From: CAYWHE01 sp964458125
Lineage (GTDB): Bacteria > Bacteroidota > Bacteroidia > AKYH767-A > OLB10
DNA: 11,455 bases
Assembly (NCBI GenBank): GCA_964458125.1
Contig: CAYWHE010000132.1
Span: forward strand, 1-11,455
Reading direction: 5' to 3'
Shown: positions 1 to 7,257 of the stretch, piece after piece
How the letters are laid out: every line of letters starts with the position of its first letter
Position numbering within the stretch: the stretch's first letter is position 1
Notes under the pieces: model-generated
Database searches by the model: none
The model's input: only the letters and a program-made list of their open reading frames with translations
What the model was told of the DNA's origin: nothing
Position numbers and translations under genes: made by a program

Positions 1-430
1 GGTCAGCAGACATCGACAGCAGTGTTAACGGCACCCCTATATGATTATTCAGGTTGCCTGATGTGCAGGCGGTACGAAAGGTGGTTGACAGAACAGCATG
101 CACGAGCTCCTTCGTGGTGGTTTTTCCGTTGCTGCCGGTGATGGCGATAAACGGGATGGAGAGCTGCCTCCGGTGGTAACGGGCAAGCTGCTGCAAGGCT
201 TCCAGCGCACCGGGGACCAGCAGGCAACGTTCACCGGATTGGTGTGCGGGCTCATCCATGATGGCAAATGCAGCACCTTTGTCCAGCGCCTCACCGGCAA
301 AGACGTTCCCGTTGAAATGTTCACCTTTTAATGCAAAAAACAGGGAGCCCGGTACAATATGACGGGTATCCGTACTGATATGGGGATGGTCACGGAAGAG
401 GGTATACAGCCGGGGGATGGTCGTTTCCAT
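1..430 (-). CDS. murF: MurF, UDP-MurNAc-tripeptide--D-Ala-D-Ala ligase (partial, C-terminus outside window)
   Basis: MurF adds the D-Ala-D-Ala dipeptide to the UDP-MurNAc-tripeptide in the cytoplasm, using ATP, the last cytoplasmic step in making the peptidoglycan precursor. Reading from the ATG at 430, 143 codons are open with no stop before the window edge. Visible marks: the N-terminal Mur-ligase region (STDTRHIVPGSLFFALKGE, about residues 19-37), the ATP-binding P-loop GSNGKTTTKE at about 99-108 with Lys103, and the following SGNLNNHIGVPLTLL segment (about 124-138), which is characteristic of MurF. MurF proteins are usually about 430-460 residues, so roughly two thirds is missing, only because the window ends. 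The gene lies 67 bases after gldJ on the same strand, with a terminator hairpin in between. The start is the first ATG after the terminator and gives the expected N-terminus. Confidence 0.93.
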   Translation of the reverse strand, partial: METTIPRLYTLFRDHPHISTDTRHIVPGSLFFALKGEHFNGNVFAGEALDKGAAFAIMDEPAHQSGERCLLVPGALEALQQLARYHRRQLSIPFIAITGSNGKTTTKELVHAVLSTTFRTACTSGNLNNHIGVPLTLLSMSAD

Positions 431-435
431 CCTGC

Positions 436-471
436 AAAAATAAAAATGCCCCGGGATGTATTCCCGGGGCA
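436..471 (-). terminator. Intrinsic terminator after gldJ, just before murF
   Basis: A perfect 10-bp GC-rich stem (447-456 pairing with 462-471) has a 5-base loop at 457-461. Read on the minus strand it is followed by TTTTTATTTTT (446 down to 436), the classic rho-independent form. It starts 26 bases beyond the gldJ stop codon and ends 5 bases before the murF ATG. On the plus strand the U-tract would be missing, so it acts on minus-strand transcription. Confidence 0.88.
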
Positions 472-497
472 CCATGATAACTTTTCAACGAAATGAA

Positions 498-1946
498 TTA
501 ATGTTTCGCCTTTTTTCCCAAACCAACCGGGCTACCCACCCGGATCATGGCGCAGCGGAATCCGATGTAATCGGTACTCTGGTTTTCATCCAGGTAACGG
601 CGGGCACCGGGTGACATCCAGTAGGCCCTGTCTTTCCAGGAACCTCCCTTGTACACGCGGGCCGAATCATTCACCATGGTAGTCAGGCCATAATTATAAA
701 CGATATATTCCGGTTCATCACCATCCAGGTTGTTCTTATTATCAGCCTTGGAGTAATTCCTCCTGTCCTGTGTCTGCTTTTCATCCACATCCACATAAAC
801 AATCCGGCCCAGGCTGTCCTTATCGTCAATCGCACCCTCCTCATCGGTCTTTTGCGTTTTAAATACGTTACCGCGGTAAGAGTTAAAATCAGATTTATCC
901 TCATGGGAAAGGGGACGGTAAACATCCTTCACCCATTCGGCCACATTGCCGCCCATGTTATACAGTCCATAATCGTTGGGCCAGTAAGACAGCACCGGTG
1001 CAGGAATATCGGCATTATCGTTCAGTTTGCCGGCAACACCCATATTATCGCCTCGTCCGCGCTTGAAGTTAGCCAGCATGTCCCCTTTGAATTTCTCATC
1101 TCCGTTCCGTACAATATGGCCGTTCCAGGGATATTGTTTCCGCTCGGTAACCCGCTCAAAAACGGTGTTCCCGATCAGGCCCAGGGCTGCATATTCCCAT
1201 TGGGCTTCGGTTGGCAATTCATACCGGGGAAGTAAAATACCGTCTTCCATTCTCACCTTCCTCGTACCAGCTCCTTTCGGGTTCAGATCTTCAGGAAGGT
1301 TCTTAACAAGTCCTTCGTACTGATTGGCCAGGTAAGCATCCGTATTGAAGTTATCCTCATTCACCTGGTCGGGGTTGACCCGGAGAATTCCTTCACGGAT
1401 TAATATGGCTTCATTGACACGGTCCGTTCGCCAGGCGCAAAAATCAGTGGCTTTCAGCCAGTTGACGCCAACAACCGGATAATACTGGTAGGCCGGGTGA
1501 CGCAGGTAAAGTTCTACGTAAGGTTCATTATAGGCCAGACGATCCCTCCAAACCAGGGTATCGGGCAATGATTTTTTATACACTTCCGGGTAATCCGTTC
1601 CGAAAACACGGTCCAGCCAGTAAAGATATTCCAGGTAATGGATATTGGCGACCTCTGTTTCATCCATATAAAAGGAGGCTACCGTGACCCTTCTTGGAAT
1701 ATTGTCCCAATCCACCTGGATATCCTGCTCGGTACGGCCCATACTGAAGGTACCACCCTCAATCAGGATCAGCCCGGGTCCGGTTTCCTGTTCATCGTAG
1801 GGAACCACTTGAAAGCCACCGTTTTTGGGGTCATTATAGTTCCAGCCGGTAACGGATGATTTGGGCTCCTTGCAGGAGGAACTGAAGATCAATAATCCGG
1901 TAATAACCAGCGCCGGGGCCTTAGTTAACAACTTCAGATTTTTCAT
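498..1946 (-). CDS. gldJ: GldJ, gliding motility/T9SS SUMF1-fold lipoprotein
   Basis: GldJ is an outer-membrane lipoprotein needed for gliding motility and, in Flavobacterium, for stability of the T9SS ring lipoprotein GldK. The ATG at 1946 is chosen because it gives a lipoprotein signal peptide ending FSSSC (lipid-bearing Cys25); reading further upstream only adds a 32-residue tail that overlaps the porP end. The product is 482 residues. A formylglycine-generating-enzyme-like (SUMF1) domain spans about 58-470: GGTFSMG (64-70), YMDETEV, YPVVGVNW, LPTEAQWEYAA (from 244), GGNVAEW (332-338), GGSW and GFRCA (462-466). The segment PDTLVWRDRL followed by YLRHPAYQYYPVVGVNW fits GldJ better than its paralogue GldK/PorK. 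The family is regarded as structural, not enzymatic. It lies 44 bases after porP, so the two are probably co-transcribed, and it ends at a strong terminator. Confidence 0.92.
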   Translation of the reverse strand: MKNLKLLTKAPALVITGLLIFSSSCKEPKSSVTGWNYNDPKNGGFQVVPYDEQETGPGLILIEGGTFSMGRTEQDIQVDWDNIPRRVTVASFYMDETEVANIHYLEYLYWLDRVFGTDYPEVYKKSLPDTLVWRDRLAYNEPYVELYLRHPAYQYYPVVGVNWLKATDFCAWRTDRVNEAILIREGILRVNPDQVNEDNFNTDAYLANQYEGLVKNLPEDLNPKGAGTRKVRMEDGILLPRYELPTEAQWEYAALGLIGNTVFERVTERKQYPWNGHIVRNGDEKFKGDMLANFKRGRGDNMGVAGKLNDNADIPAPVLSYWPNDYGLYNMGGNVAEWVKDVYRPLSHEDKSDFNSYRGNVFKTQKTDEEGAIDDKDSLGRIVYVDVDEKQTQDRRNYSKADNKNNLDGDEPEYIVYNYGLTTMVNDSARVYKGGSWKDRAYWMSPGARRYLDENQSTDYIGFRCAMIRVGSPVGLGKKAKH

Positions 1947-1990
1947 TTTTGCTGATATGAAGATTGGTAGGTATTCAGGTTGCAAAGAAA

Positions 1991-2998
1991 CTAAAAACTT
2001 GGACAACTTATTGTTCTGAACCGTTTCTTTTTGGGTTTGCAACCAAACTGCAGTCCCAGCGAAAGTTCATGCGATCCGGCCGTGGCGTTGCTGAGTTTGG
2101 AAATGGTGATATCATAACTGTATCCGAATTTAAAAATTCCCCTTTGTATTCCGATCAGGGCGATAAAGGCATCGCTCGACATGAAGGAATTATAGGCATT
2201 GAAGCTGCCCCTGTACCACAAACCGCCCACAATGGGACTGTGCAGCACATAAATACCCAGGTTGATCTGGTTAAAAGCCGCCTGCTGAACATACAATACA
2301 TTCGGAGAAATGAAGGTTCCTTCATCACGGTCCTGTTTATACCTGTAGTTCGAACTGCCGCCCACCGGCAACATGGCCCCCAGGTGTCCGGTGAATTTCA
2401 TCGGCAACTGGCTGCCACCCTGTACGATAAAGGCTTCATCCGGCTGGGTCAGGTGGTTCACGGCAAGTCCTCCGTATATTTTTGAACTATAGAGTAAAAT
2501 GCCGGCGGAGAAGTCGGCAAAAGATTTGGTTTCATTGGGCCTCACCTCCTGAGTCTGGTAAACAAAACCATACCGGGGATCAATCATATCGCCAAAGGTA
2601 AGTTTGTCCCAGTCGACCTTTTTCTGCACATAGGTGGCCTGTACGCCGGCCTTAATCGAAAATGTGCGGCTCAGGTTCAGCTGGTAAGAATAGATTCCGC
2701 TGATATTGGTCGTGGAAACGGTGCCTTCCCCGGCCCTGTCGTTCATGATCACGAGCCCGAGCCCCCCGGAAAGTGCGTCAATATGCTGGTCATAGGAGGC
2801 TGCATAGGTGATGTAGGTTTTTGCAAGAGCCGGCCATTGGTTTCGGTAATTGATGCAGACCCTCGGACACCGGGCTGAACCGGCAAAGGCCGGGTTCAGG
2901 TATATGGGAGCAGCATAAAACTGCGTAAACTCAGGATCCTGGGCATTTGCAGCCAGACTGATCACCATCAAAACCAACAACCAGATTCTTCTTACCAT
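1991..2998 (-). CDS. PorP/SprF family type IX secretion outer-membrane protein
   Basis: The 335-residue product begins with a Sec signal peptide (hydrophobic stretch about 5-17, cleavage ANA|Q near residue 19). The mature start, QDPEFTQFYAAPIYLNPAFA, is the hallmark of the PorP/SprF family, followed by alternating beta-strand-like segments typical of a small outer-membrane barrel. The tail FGCKPKKKRFRTISCPSF is also typical. Family members support T9SS secretion or surface attachment, and many genomes carry several paralogues paired with large adhesins bearing type B C-terminal signals. No such adhesin is in this window, so the cargo is unknown and I do not choose between the names porP and sprF. 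The gene is first of a minus-strand pair with gldJ and is transcribed divergently from porU. Confidence 0.9.
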   Translation of the reverse strand: MVRRIWLLVLMVISLAANAQDPEFTQFYAAPIYLNPAFAGSARCPRVCINYRNQWPALAKTYITYAASYDQHIDALSGGLGLVIMNDRAGEGTVSTTNISGIYSYQLNLSRTFSIKAGVQATYVQKKVDWDKLTFGDMIDPRYGFVYQTQEVRPNETKSFADFSAGILLYSSKIYGGLAVNHLTQPDEAFIVQGGSQLPMKFTGHLGAMLPVGGSSNYRYKQDRDEGTFISPNVLYVQQAAFNQINLGIYVLHSPIVGGLWYRGSFNAYNSFMSSDAFIALIGIQRGIFKFGYSYDITISKLSNATAGSHELSLGLQFGCKPKKKRFRTISCPSF

Positions 2999-3086
2999 AG
3001 CGAAAGCAATTAATAATATAATACGTTGTACGAAGAATAATAAATAGGTTTCAACTGGAAGGTAAAAGCAATATTCAAAATATGTC

Positions 3087-3099
3087 TTCGTTTAACGAA
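3087..3099. repeat. Short palindrome TTCGTT-T-AACGAA in the porP/porU divergent region
   Basis: Two perfect 6-base arms (3087-3092 and 3094-3099) flank one central base. It lies about 90 bases upstream of porP and about 100 bases upstream of the putative porU -7 box, where an operator could act on both genes. There is no T-run, so it is not a terminator. A palindrome this short could arise by chance in AT-rich DNA. Confidence 0.3.
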
Positions 3100-3195
3100 T
3101 GCCCGAAAAAAACCAGAACCGTTTTTCCATGCTAATATGATCCACAAATATATATTTTTTCGTTTTCAATATCAAAACAAAATATATTTAAACAT

Positions 3196-3203
3196 TACCT
3201 TCG
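3196..3203 (+). promoter_or_regulatory. Putative -7 box of the porU promoter (TACCTTCG)
   Basis: TACCTTCG followed by C matches the Bacteroidota -7 consensus TAnnTTTG with one change (T to C at position 7). It lies about 55 bases before the porU ATG, predicting a leader of about 50 bases. I cannot find a convincing -33 TTTG/TTG at the usual spacing. The identical nine bases TACCTTCGC occur upstream of era in the correct orientation, which supports a real promoter element. Confidence 0.45.
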
Positions 3204-3258
3204 CCTGACCGTTTCCCTGCCACAAGCGTCTCTGGTGACAGTTTGTAATCCTTTCAAA

Positions 3259-6200
3259 ATGAGCCTGAAACCACACTTAAGCCTGCTTCTTTTTACGACA
3301 TTCATTACTTTTGCAAAAGCACAGTCGAGGCAGGAATTCAACCGTAAACTGGAGTGGAAAAGCCCGGCTTCGGTGAAAGTTGCCGAAGGGGAGTACCAGA
3401 AATATCTTCGTTTTACCGGGGCCCGTTACCGGTACGAGGACCAGCGCCTGCCCTCCTACTCCGAAGTATTTGCGCTGCCAGGCCATGCCATTGGCGCCCG
3501 TTTTACGCTGGTAAACCCAGTTTTTGAACCGCTTGTGGAAACCGATTATATCGAAAACCCGGCCCTGGTGCCAACCGTTATTGAACCAAAATCGCATACC
3601 GGTCTGGAAAATAAGCATCCTTTAACAACGGTAACCTTTATCCCCCTTCGCCGGAACCCGTCCACCAACCAGGTGGAAAAGCTGATTTCATTCGGGCTGC
3701 TGCTGACTCCTGAAATCACCGGCAGCAAACCGCCGTCCGGGAACCGCTATTACGGCCCCGCTTCGGTGCTGGCATCGGGCGACTGGCACCGCATCAAGGT
3801 TACTGCGGATGGAATATACAAACTCTCCAAAAGCTTCCTGAACTCCATCGGCATTTCTACAGCCGGTCTGAATCCCAGGAATATCAGGGTGTTTGGGAAC
3901 GGAGGAGGCATGGTTCCCAGGCTGAATTCACTGCCCCGCCGGGACGACCTGGTGGAAAATGCCGTCTTCACTTATGATGAAAACAATAACGGATCCTTTG
4001 ATGACAACGACTACATTCTTTTTTACGGACAAGGACCCGATCGATGGAAATTTGGAAGTGACAGCCGTTTTCATCATCAGACACATCTCTTTTCGAATCA
4101 TACCAGTTATTTCATAACCTCCAGCCTTGGACAAAACAAACCATTGGCCGTTTTGCCGGTGGAAAATGGTCCCGCCACGGACCAGGTGAATGCCTTTGAC
4201 GATCATATCTTTCATGAAAAAGATTTGCTCAATTTCATTAAATCCGGCAACCAGTTTTACGGGGAGTCCTTCGATGTATTGCTTTCACAGGATTTTTCAG
4301 ATTTTACCTTTCCCGACCTCGATGCTGCCGAACCTGTTTACGTGCAATCCAGCGTGGCCGCCCGCTCCATTGGGATAAACAGTTCCTTCACCCTGAAGTA
4401 CGGCGGCAGTATCGTGCTGAATCAAACGGTCGGCGCCGTCTCGAGTTGCTTTACCTGTCCTTTTGCCTCGGTCAACAGCACTTCGGGGACGTTCCTGGCC
4501 GGCAACGGAAACATTACCCTGACGCTTGTTTACAACCAGCCTTCGGCCTCTTCCATCGGCTGGCTGAATTTTCTGGAGGTGAATGCCCGACGGAACCTCC
4601 GGTTGAGCGGCGGTCAGTTACTTTTCCGCGACAGCCGCTCAACCGGTACCGGAAAAATCGGACAGTTCAACTTGTCCAATACTTCCGGAACCATGCAGGT
4701 TTGGGATGTTACAGATCCCTGCGAAGTTAAAATTCAGCCCTTCTATAATGGAGGAAATTTCCTGTCCTTCCTGGCCAGGACTGATTCCATCAGACAATTT
4801 GCAGCCTTTAACGGCACTTCTTTTCTCACACCCGAGGAGGATGGAAAGGTGGCCAATCAAAACCTGCATGCGATGGGTCCAACGGATATGGTCATAGTCA
4901 CGCATCCTGATTTTCTCGCCGAAGCCAGCCAGCTCGCCGAATTTCACCGTTCACACGATAACCTCCGGGTGCAACTGGCCACCACCACTCAGGTCTACAA
5001 CGAATTTTCCGGTGGTATTACAGACATCTGCGGCATACGGGATTTTATGAAGATGTTTTATGACCGGGCGTCCATCCCAACGGATCAGCCAAGATACCTG
5101 CTGTTGTTTGGTGACGGATCATACCAGAACAAGGGCAGTTCAGAAGGCAACACCAATTTTATCCCCACATTTGAAACCGACAATTCCTATGACCTGGTGG
5201 CCTCCTATGTTTCAGATGACTATTTCGGACTACTGGATGATAATGAAGGACTTTTCGGCCCCTCGAATTATGAATACCTGGATGTCGGTATTGGCCGTTT
5301 TCCGGTGAAGAATACGACGGAAGCCAGGGCCATGGTGAACAAGGTTGTGACATACAGCACGGCTCCTGGCAGTATTGATGAGCAGGGGGTTTGTTCTTCG
5401 GGAAAATGCAATCCCATGGGCGATTGGCGAAACATCATGTGCTTTATCGGTGATGATGAAGATAATTCCACACACCTCGATCAGTCGGATGACCTCGCCA
5501 CTTATATCGATACCACTTACAACAATTACAATATCGATAAAATTTATTTTGACGCCTACCCGGAAGTGGCCACTCCAGGCGGACAGCGCTATCCTGCCGT
5601 GAAAGACCTGATCAACAGGAGGGTGGAAAAGGGTGCTCTGCTGATTAATTATACGGGACACGGGGGAGAACTTGGACTGGCCCATGAACGGGTCATGGAG
5701 GTTTCGGATATCAATGCCTGGGAAAATGGTTGCCGCATGCCTATATTCATGACGGCCACCTGCGAGTTCAGCCGCTTTGACGACCCGGACCGGACCAGCG
5801 CTGGTGAACTGGTACTGTTGAATGAAAAGGGAGGAGGCATAGCCCTGTTCACCACCGTCAGACTTTCCTATTCCAATTCCAATTACGACATCAACTTCGA
5901 CATGTTCCGCCATCTTTTCGATACCATTAACGGGGAGATGCCGCGGATCGGCGACATTTTCAAACTCAGCAAACGGGAAAATGCCACGGTTGAAAATACC
6001 CGCAACTATTCCCTGCTCGGTGATCCGGCGGTGAGACTGGCTTATCCTTCCTACCAGGTTGAAACGACCAGTTTTAACGGCAAACCCGTTTCCGCTGATG
6101 CCGATACCATAAGCGCCCTGAGCAAGGTGACCATAGCCGGACATATCAGCGATCAAAACGGAAATAAAATCACTTCCTTCAACGGTATCATCTACCCGAC

Positions 6201-7131
6201 CATTTTTGATAAGTCGGCCAACATACGCACCCTCGTCAACGACCCATCCAGCCTGCTGAGAACATTCAAACTGCAGAAAAACATTCTTTACAAAGGAAAA
6301 GTATCCGTCGTCAACGGTGATTTTTCCTACAGCTTCATTGTTCCCAAAGACATCGCCTACCAGTATGGGAAAGGCCGCATCAGCTATTATGCCCAGAACG
6401 GATTTGCCGATGCCAGCGGTCATTATGAGAACTTTTTCATCGGAGGTTCCTCCGACAATGCATTAAATGACGTGCAGGGCCCGCAAGTGAAACTGTTCAT
6501 GAATGATGAAAAATTTGTTTCAGGAGGGATTACTGATGAAAACCCGAAACTGTATGCACTGGTTAACGATTCCAGCGGAATCAATACAGTCGGTAACGGC
6601 ATCGGACATGACATCACTGTCCAGCTCGACAACCGTACCGACCAGGTTTTTGTGCTGAATGACTATTACGAAGCGGAACTGAACAGCTACCAGAAAGGAA
6701 AAATCATTTACGGGCTGGATGACCTGTCCGAAGGTCCGCATACCGTAAAACTCAAGGTATGGGACATCAACAATAACTCCTCGGAAGTGACCACCGATTT
6801 TGTGGTGGCATCCTCTGCCGGACTGGCGTTGAAACATGTGCTGAATTACCCGAACCCGTTTACCACGAATACCACCTTTTATTTTGAACACAACAAACCC
6901 TGCACGGGATTGCAGGTTCAGGTTCAGATCTTTACCATCACCGGCAAACTGGTTAAAACAATTAATGAAAATATCCAGTGCGAAGGATTCCTGTCCAATA
7001 AAATCAAATGGGACGGGCGGGATGACTATGGCGACCAGATCGGTAAAGGGGTTTACATATACAACCTGAAGGTCAGGGCCGGGGACGGAACTTCTGCACA
7101 TAAAATTGAAAAACTGGTCCTTTTAAAGTAA
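3259..7131 (+). CDS. porU: PorU, type IX secretion C-terminal signal peptidase/sortase (C25 gingipain family)
   Basis: PorU acts on the outside of the outer membrane. It removes the C-terminal signal of T9SS cargo and joins the cargo to anionic lipopolysaccharide. The ATG at 3259 is preferred over the GTG at 3235 because it gives a compact signal peptide ending AKA|Q at residue 22. The product is 1290 residues. An N-terminal PorU region includes DWHRIKVTADGIYKL and ILFYGQGPDRW. The peptidase C25 domain runs about 543-927, with catalytic His801 in NYTGHGGE and Cys835 in TATCEFSRFDDP; their 34-residue spacing fits gingipain-type enzymes. A C-terminal type A sorting-like domain (about 1190-1290) starts NYPNPF and ends SAHKIEKLVLLK. 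PorU orthologues are known to carry such a domain. porV follows after 126 bases with its own -7 box. Confidence 0.95.
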   Translation: MSLKPHLSLLLFTTFITFAKAQSRQEFNRKLEWKSPASVKVAEGEYQKYLRFTGARYRYEDQRLPSYSEVFALPGHAIGARFTLVNPVFEPLVETDYIENPALVPTVIEPKSHTGLENKHPLTTVTFIPLRRNPSTNQVEKLISFGLLLTPEITGSKPPSGNRYYGPASVLASGDWHRIKVTADGIYKLSKSFLNSIGISTAGLNPRNIRVFGNGGGMVPRLNSLPRRDDLVENAVFTYDENNNGSFDDNDYILFYGQGPDRWKFGSDSRFHHQTHLFSNHTSYFITSSLGQNKPLAVLPVENGPATDQVNAFDDHIFHEKDLLNFIKSGNQFYGESFDVLLSQDFSDFTFPDLDAAEPVYVQSSVAARSIGINSSFTLKYGGSIVLNQTVGAVSSCFTCPFASVNSTSGTFLAGNGNITLTLVYNQPSASSIGWLNFLEVNARRNLRLSGGQLLFRDSRSTGTGKIGQFNLSNTSGTMQVWDVTDPCEVKIQPFYNGGNFLSFLARTDSIRQFAAFNGTSFLTPEEDGKVANQNLHAMGPTDMVIVTHPDFLAEASQLAEFHRSHDNLRVQLATTTQVYNEFSGGITDICGIRDFMKMFYDRASIPTDQPRYLLLFGDGSYQNKGSSEGNTNFIPTFETDNSYDLVASYVSDDYFGLLDDNEGLFGPSNYEYLDVGIGRFPVKNTTEARAMVNKVVTYSTAPGSIDEQGVCSSGKCNPMGDWRNIMCFIGDDEDNSTHLDQSDDLATYIDTTYNNYNIDKIYFDAYPEVATPGGQRYPAVKDLINRRVEKGALLINYTGHGGELGLAHERVMEVSDINAWENGCRMPIFMTATCEFSRFDDPDRTSAGELVLLNEKGGGIALFTTVRLSYSNSNYDINFDMFRHLFDTINGEMPRIGDIFKLSKRENATVENTRNYSLLGDPAVRLAYPSYQVETTSFNGKPVSADADTISALSKVTIAGHISDQNGNKITSFNGIIYPTIFDKSANIRTLVNDPSSLLRTFKLQKNILYKGKVSVVNGDFSYSFIVPKDIAYQYGKGRISYYAQNGFADASGHYENFFIGGSSDNALNDVQGPQVKLFMNDEKFVSGGITDENPKLYALVNDSSGINTVGNGIGHDITVQLDNRTDQVFVLNDYYEAELNSYQKGKIIYGLDDLSEGPHTVKLKVWDINNNSSEVTTDFVVASSAGLALKHVLNYPNPFTTNTTFYFEHNKPCTGLQVQVQIFTITGKLVKTINENIQCEGFLSNKIKWDGRDDYGDQIGKGVYIYNLKVRAGDGTSAHKIEKLVLLK

Positions 7132-7156
7132 GGTAACCATTTTTTATATTATTCGT

Positions 7157-7164
7157 TATATTTG
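7157..7164 (+). promoter_or_regulatory. Putative -7 box of the porV promoter (TATATTTG)
   Basis: TATATTTG followed by C is an exact match to the Bacteroidota -7 consensus TAnnTTTG. It starts 26 bases after the porU stop codon and about 94 bases before the porV ATG. No clear -33 element is visible at the usual distance. It implies that porV can be transcribed independently of porU, with a leader of roughly 87 bases. Confidence 0.6.
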
Positions 7165-7199
7165 CATCCCGATTTCAAAAACAGATCTTCGGTCGGGCA

Positions 7200-7228
7200 A
7201 TAATTGAACAGGCATGCTGTTTAATTAT
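7200..7228 (+). repeat. 12-bp inverted repeat (potential hairpin) in the porV leader
   Basis: The arms ATAATTGAACAG (7200-7211) and CTGTTTAATTAT (7217-7228) pair over 12 bp with one G-U wobble around the 5-base loop GCATG. It lies between the putative porV -7 box and the start codon, ending 29 bases before the ATG. No T-run follows, so it is not an intrinsic terminator. It could be an mRNA leader structure or a dimeric regulator site; the sequence does not say which. Confidence 0.55.
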
Positions 7229-7257
7229 CTTAACCCTTGATTCAAAACCAATATCCA

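Larger units (their letters stand above)
2999..3258. promoter_or_regulatory. AT-rich divergent promoter region between porP and porU
   Basis: No gene is visible in these 260 bases. The stretch from about 3001 to 3195 is clearly richer in A and T than the flanking genes, as expected for divergent promoters. A -7-like box for porU is listed separately. For the porP side I see no clean TAnnTTTG on the minus strand; the nearest is TATTCTTCG (about 3031-3039), whose spacer is one base too long. A perfect 6-bp palindrome, TTCGTT-T-AACGAA, lies at 3087-3099. Confidence 0.6.

Noticed and set aside
47..57. ATTCAGGTTGC occurring near 47 and again near 1974
   Set aside because: An isolated 11-base identity in different contexts with no other copies noticed; most likely chance.
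852..1235. Plus-strand open frame opposite gldJ
   Set aside because: It is a shadow of gldJ, whose SUMF1 motifs are clear on the other strand; no signature is seen in the shadow product. The frame at 1964-2485 opposite porP is rejected for the same reason.
1947..2042. N-terminal extension of gldJ by 32 residues
   Set aside because: It would bury the lipoprotein signal peptide inside the protein and overlap the end of porP; the ATG at 1946 gives a proper signal ending in the lipobox Cys25.
3235..3258. GTG start for porU at 3235
   Set aside because: It adds eight residues before a compact and complete signal peptide that begins at the ATG at 3259.
5230..6423. Long open frame (397 codons) antisense to porU
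   Set aside because: It lies wholly inside the strongly supported porU coding region, has no recognisable domain, and is explained by the codon bias of the sense gene. The same applies to the antisense frame at 6520-7101.
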